Assembly (NCBI GenBank): GCA_944325615.1
Contig: CALVAU010000107.1
Span: 1 to 5,512, forward strand
Reading direction: 5' to 3'
DNA: 5,512 nt
Origin: Candidatus Gastranaerophilales bacterium
GTDB lineage: Bacteria; Cyanobacteriota; Vampirovibrionia; Gastranaerophilales; Gastranaerophilaceae
In this document: in pieces, positions 4,278 to 5,512 of the stretch
How positions within the stretch are numbered: the first letter of the stretch is position 1
How the letters are laid out: each line of letters begins with the position of its first letter
Position numbers and translations under genes: made by a program
The notes under the pieces: generated by a model
What the model saw: only the letters and a program-made list of their open reading frames with translations
What the model was told of the DNA's origin: nothing
Database searches by the model: none

Positions 4278-5512
4278 ATGTTTAAAAAAGTATTAATAGC
4301 AAACCGTGGAGAGATTGCAGTAAGAATTATTAGAGCTTGCAGAGAGATAGGTATTCCAACAGTTGCAATATATTCACAAGCTGACGCAAACTCACTTCAC
4401 GTTAGACTTGCAACTGAAGCTTATTGTATTGGACCGGCACAAAGTGCACAGAGTTATTTGAGTATTCCTGCAATAATTTCAGCGGCATTAGTATCTGGAG
4501 CTGACGCTATTCACCCCGGATACGGTTTTATGTCTGAAAGAGCTGATTTTGCTGAGATTTGCGAAAAACACGGTATCAAATTTATTGGACCTACAGCTGA
4601 AGCTATGAGAAAAATGGGAGATAAAGCAACAGCTCGTAAAACTATGATTGAACATGACGTACCTGTAACTCCTGGTACCGGAATACTAAAAACTCCGCAA
4701 GAAGTTAAAGAATTTGCTAAAAAAGCAGGATATCCGATTATCCTAAAAGCCACAGCAGGCGGCGGCGGAAAAGGTATGAGAATTTGCAGATCTGATGCAG
4801 AAGTTGATGTAAATATGAGCCTATGTCAGACTGAAGCACAAAACTTCTTCGGAAATCCTGATGTATATGCTGAGAAGTTTTTAGAAAACCCAAGACACAT
4901 TGAAGTACAAATTTTAGGCGATCAATACGGCAACGTAGTTCACTTAGGCGAACGTGATTGCTCAATCCAAAGACGTCACCAAAAATTATTAGAAGAAGCA
5001 CCATCACCTGCAATCAATGAAGCTACAAGAAAAGAAATGGGTGCAGCTGCAGTAAGAGCCGCTAAAGCTATCAATTATGAAGGTGCAGGAACTTGTGAAT
5101 TCTTACTGGATCATGATGGAAAATGGTATTTCATGGAAATGAATACTCGTATCCAAGTAGAACATTGTGTTACAGAAATGATTTCTAACGTTGACTTGGT
5201 AAGAGAACAAATTATGGTAGCTGCAGGCGAACCGCTTGACTTTACTCAAGATGATATCATTTTAAGAGGTCATGCTATTGAATGCAGAATTAATGCTGAA
5301 AACCCTGCAAAAGACTTTATGCCAAACCCCGGTCAAATTACAGGTTATGTAACTCCTGGCGGATTTGGAGTAAGAGTTGATTCTCACGTATATCAAGATT
5401 ACAAAATTCCACCATACTATGACAGTATGATAGGAAAATTGATTTGCTGGGGCAGAACAAGAAACGAAGCTAGACGCAGAATGTACAGAGCATTAAAAGA
5501 ATATGTTATCAC
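4278..5512 (+). CDS. accC: Biotin carboxylase subunit of acetyl-CoA carboxylase (3' end cut by window edge)
   Basis: AccC uses ATP and bicarbonate to carboxylate the biotin on AccB. The visible 411 codons run without a stop to the window end; the family is about 450 residues, so only some 40 C-terminal residues are missing. Visible parts are the N-terminal domain beginning FKKVLIANRGEIAVRIIRA (2-20), an ATP-grasp domain with MGDK (113-116) and the glycine-rich lid AGGGGKGMR (160-168), RHIEVQ (206-211), and RRHQK (232-236) with the catalytic Lys236. The active-site strand EMNTRIQVEH (287-296) supplies Glu287, Asn289 and Arg291, and ECRINAE (335-341) holds Arg337. The residue after QVEH is Cys297, where most biotin carboxylases have Pro. 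AAGGG at 4264-4268 lies 9 nt before the ATG. It is downstream of accB but behind a terminator-like hairpin. Pyruvate or propionyl-CoA carboxylase subunits share this fold, but the accB neighbour settles the assignment. Confidence 0.96.
   Translation, partial: MFKKVLIANRGEIAVRIIRACREIGIPTVAIYSQADANSLHVRLATEAYCIGPAQSAQSYLSIPAIISAALVSGADAIHPGYGFMSERADFAEICEKHGIKFIGPTAEAMRKMGDKATARKTMIEHDVPVTPGTGILKTPQEVKEFAKKAGYPIILKATAGGGGKGMRICRSDAEVDVNMSLCQTEAQNFFGNPDVYAEKFLENPRHIEVQILGDQYGNVVHLGERDCSIQRRHQKLLEEAPSPAINEATRKEMGAAAVRAAKAINYEGAGTCEFLLDHDGKWYFMEMNTRIQVEHCVTEMISNVDLVREQIMVAAGEPLDFTQDDIILRGHAIECRINAENPAKDFMPNPGQITGYVTPGGFGVRVDSHVYQDYKIPPYYDSMIGKLICWGRTRNEARRRMYRALKEYVI

Noticed and set aside
4511..5013. 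Two minus-strand open frames opposite accC
   Set aside because: Both are shadows of the strongly conserved biotin carboxylase frame and have no independent support.

Overview
The window looks like an ordinary chromosomal segment from an AT-rich, cyanobacteria-related, non-photosynthetic gut or host-associated bacterium. My best guess is Gastranaerophilales (Vampirovibrionia, formerly Melainabacteria). Three things suggest this: an efp gene directly followed by accB, as in cyanobacteria; a stand-alone prepilin whose leader reads KRAFTIAEVLITLGIIG, a style I associate with that group; and low-GC codon use throughout. This assignment is an inference from recalled family features, not the result of a search.

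Layout. The left half (47-2683) is on the minus strand. In the direction of transcription it holds a type IV pilin-like prepilin, the ribosome-assembly GTPase rsgA, and a short-chain polyprenyl diphosphate synthase (ispA-like) that overlaps the end of rsgA by 11 nt. The right half (2797-5512) is on the plus strand: a 73-residue Cro/XRE-like helix-turn-helix protein, then efp, accB and accC. The window edge cuts accC after 411 codons. There are no tRNAs, rRNAs, insertion sequences or CRISPR arrays, and no gene-free stretch exceeds 150 bases.

The most notable region is the divergent intergenic space between the prepilin and the HTH gene (2684-2796). It holds an extended -10 promoter facing the prepilin and a good -35/-10 pair facing the HTH gene. 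Three alternating ATCAATA/TATTGAT half-sites with an exact 10-bp period form two overlapping palindromes on top of the prepilin promoter. The simplest reading is that the small HTH protein binds there and controls the prepilin, itself, or both. The HTH transcript would start at or next to its ATG, so it is probably leaderless.

The second notable element is a perfect 28-nt palindrome between accB and accC, followed by a T-rich stretch. It would form a 12-bp hairpin resembling an intrinsic terminator inside what should be one operon, and could set the ratio of biotin carrier protein to biotin carboxylase. The remaining genes are housekeeping: translation of polyproline stretches (EF-P), the first step of fatty acid synthesis (AccB and AccC together form and carry carboxybiotin), 30S subunit maturation (RsgA) and isoprenoid chain building (IspA). 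I see no sign of a defence system or mobile element.
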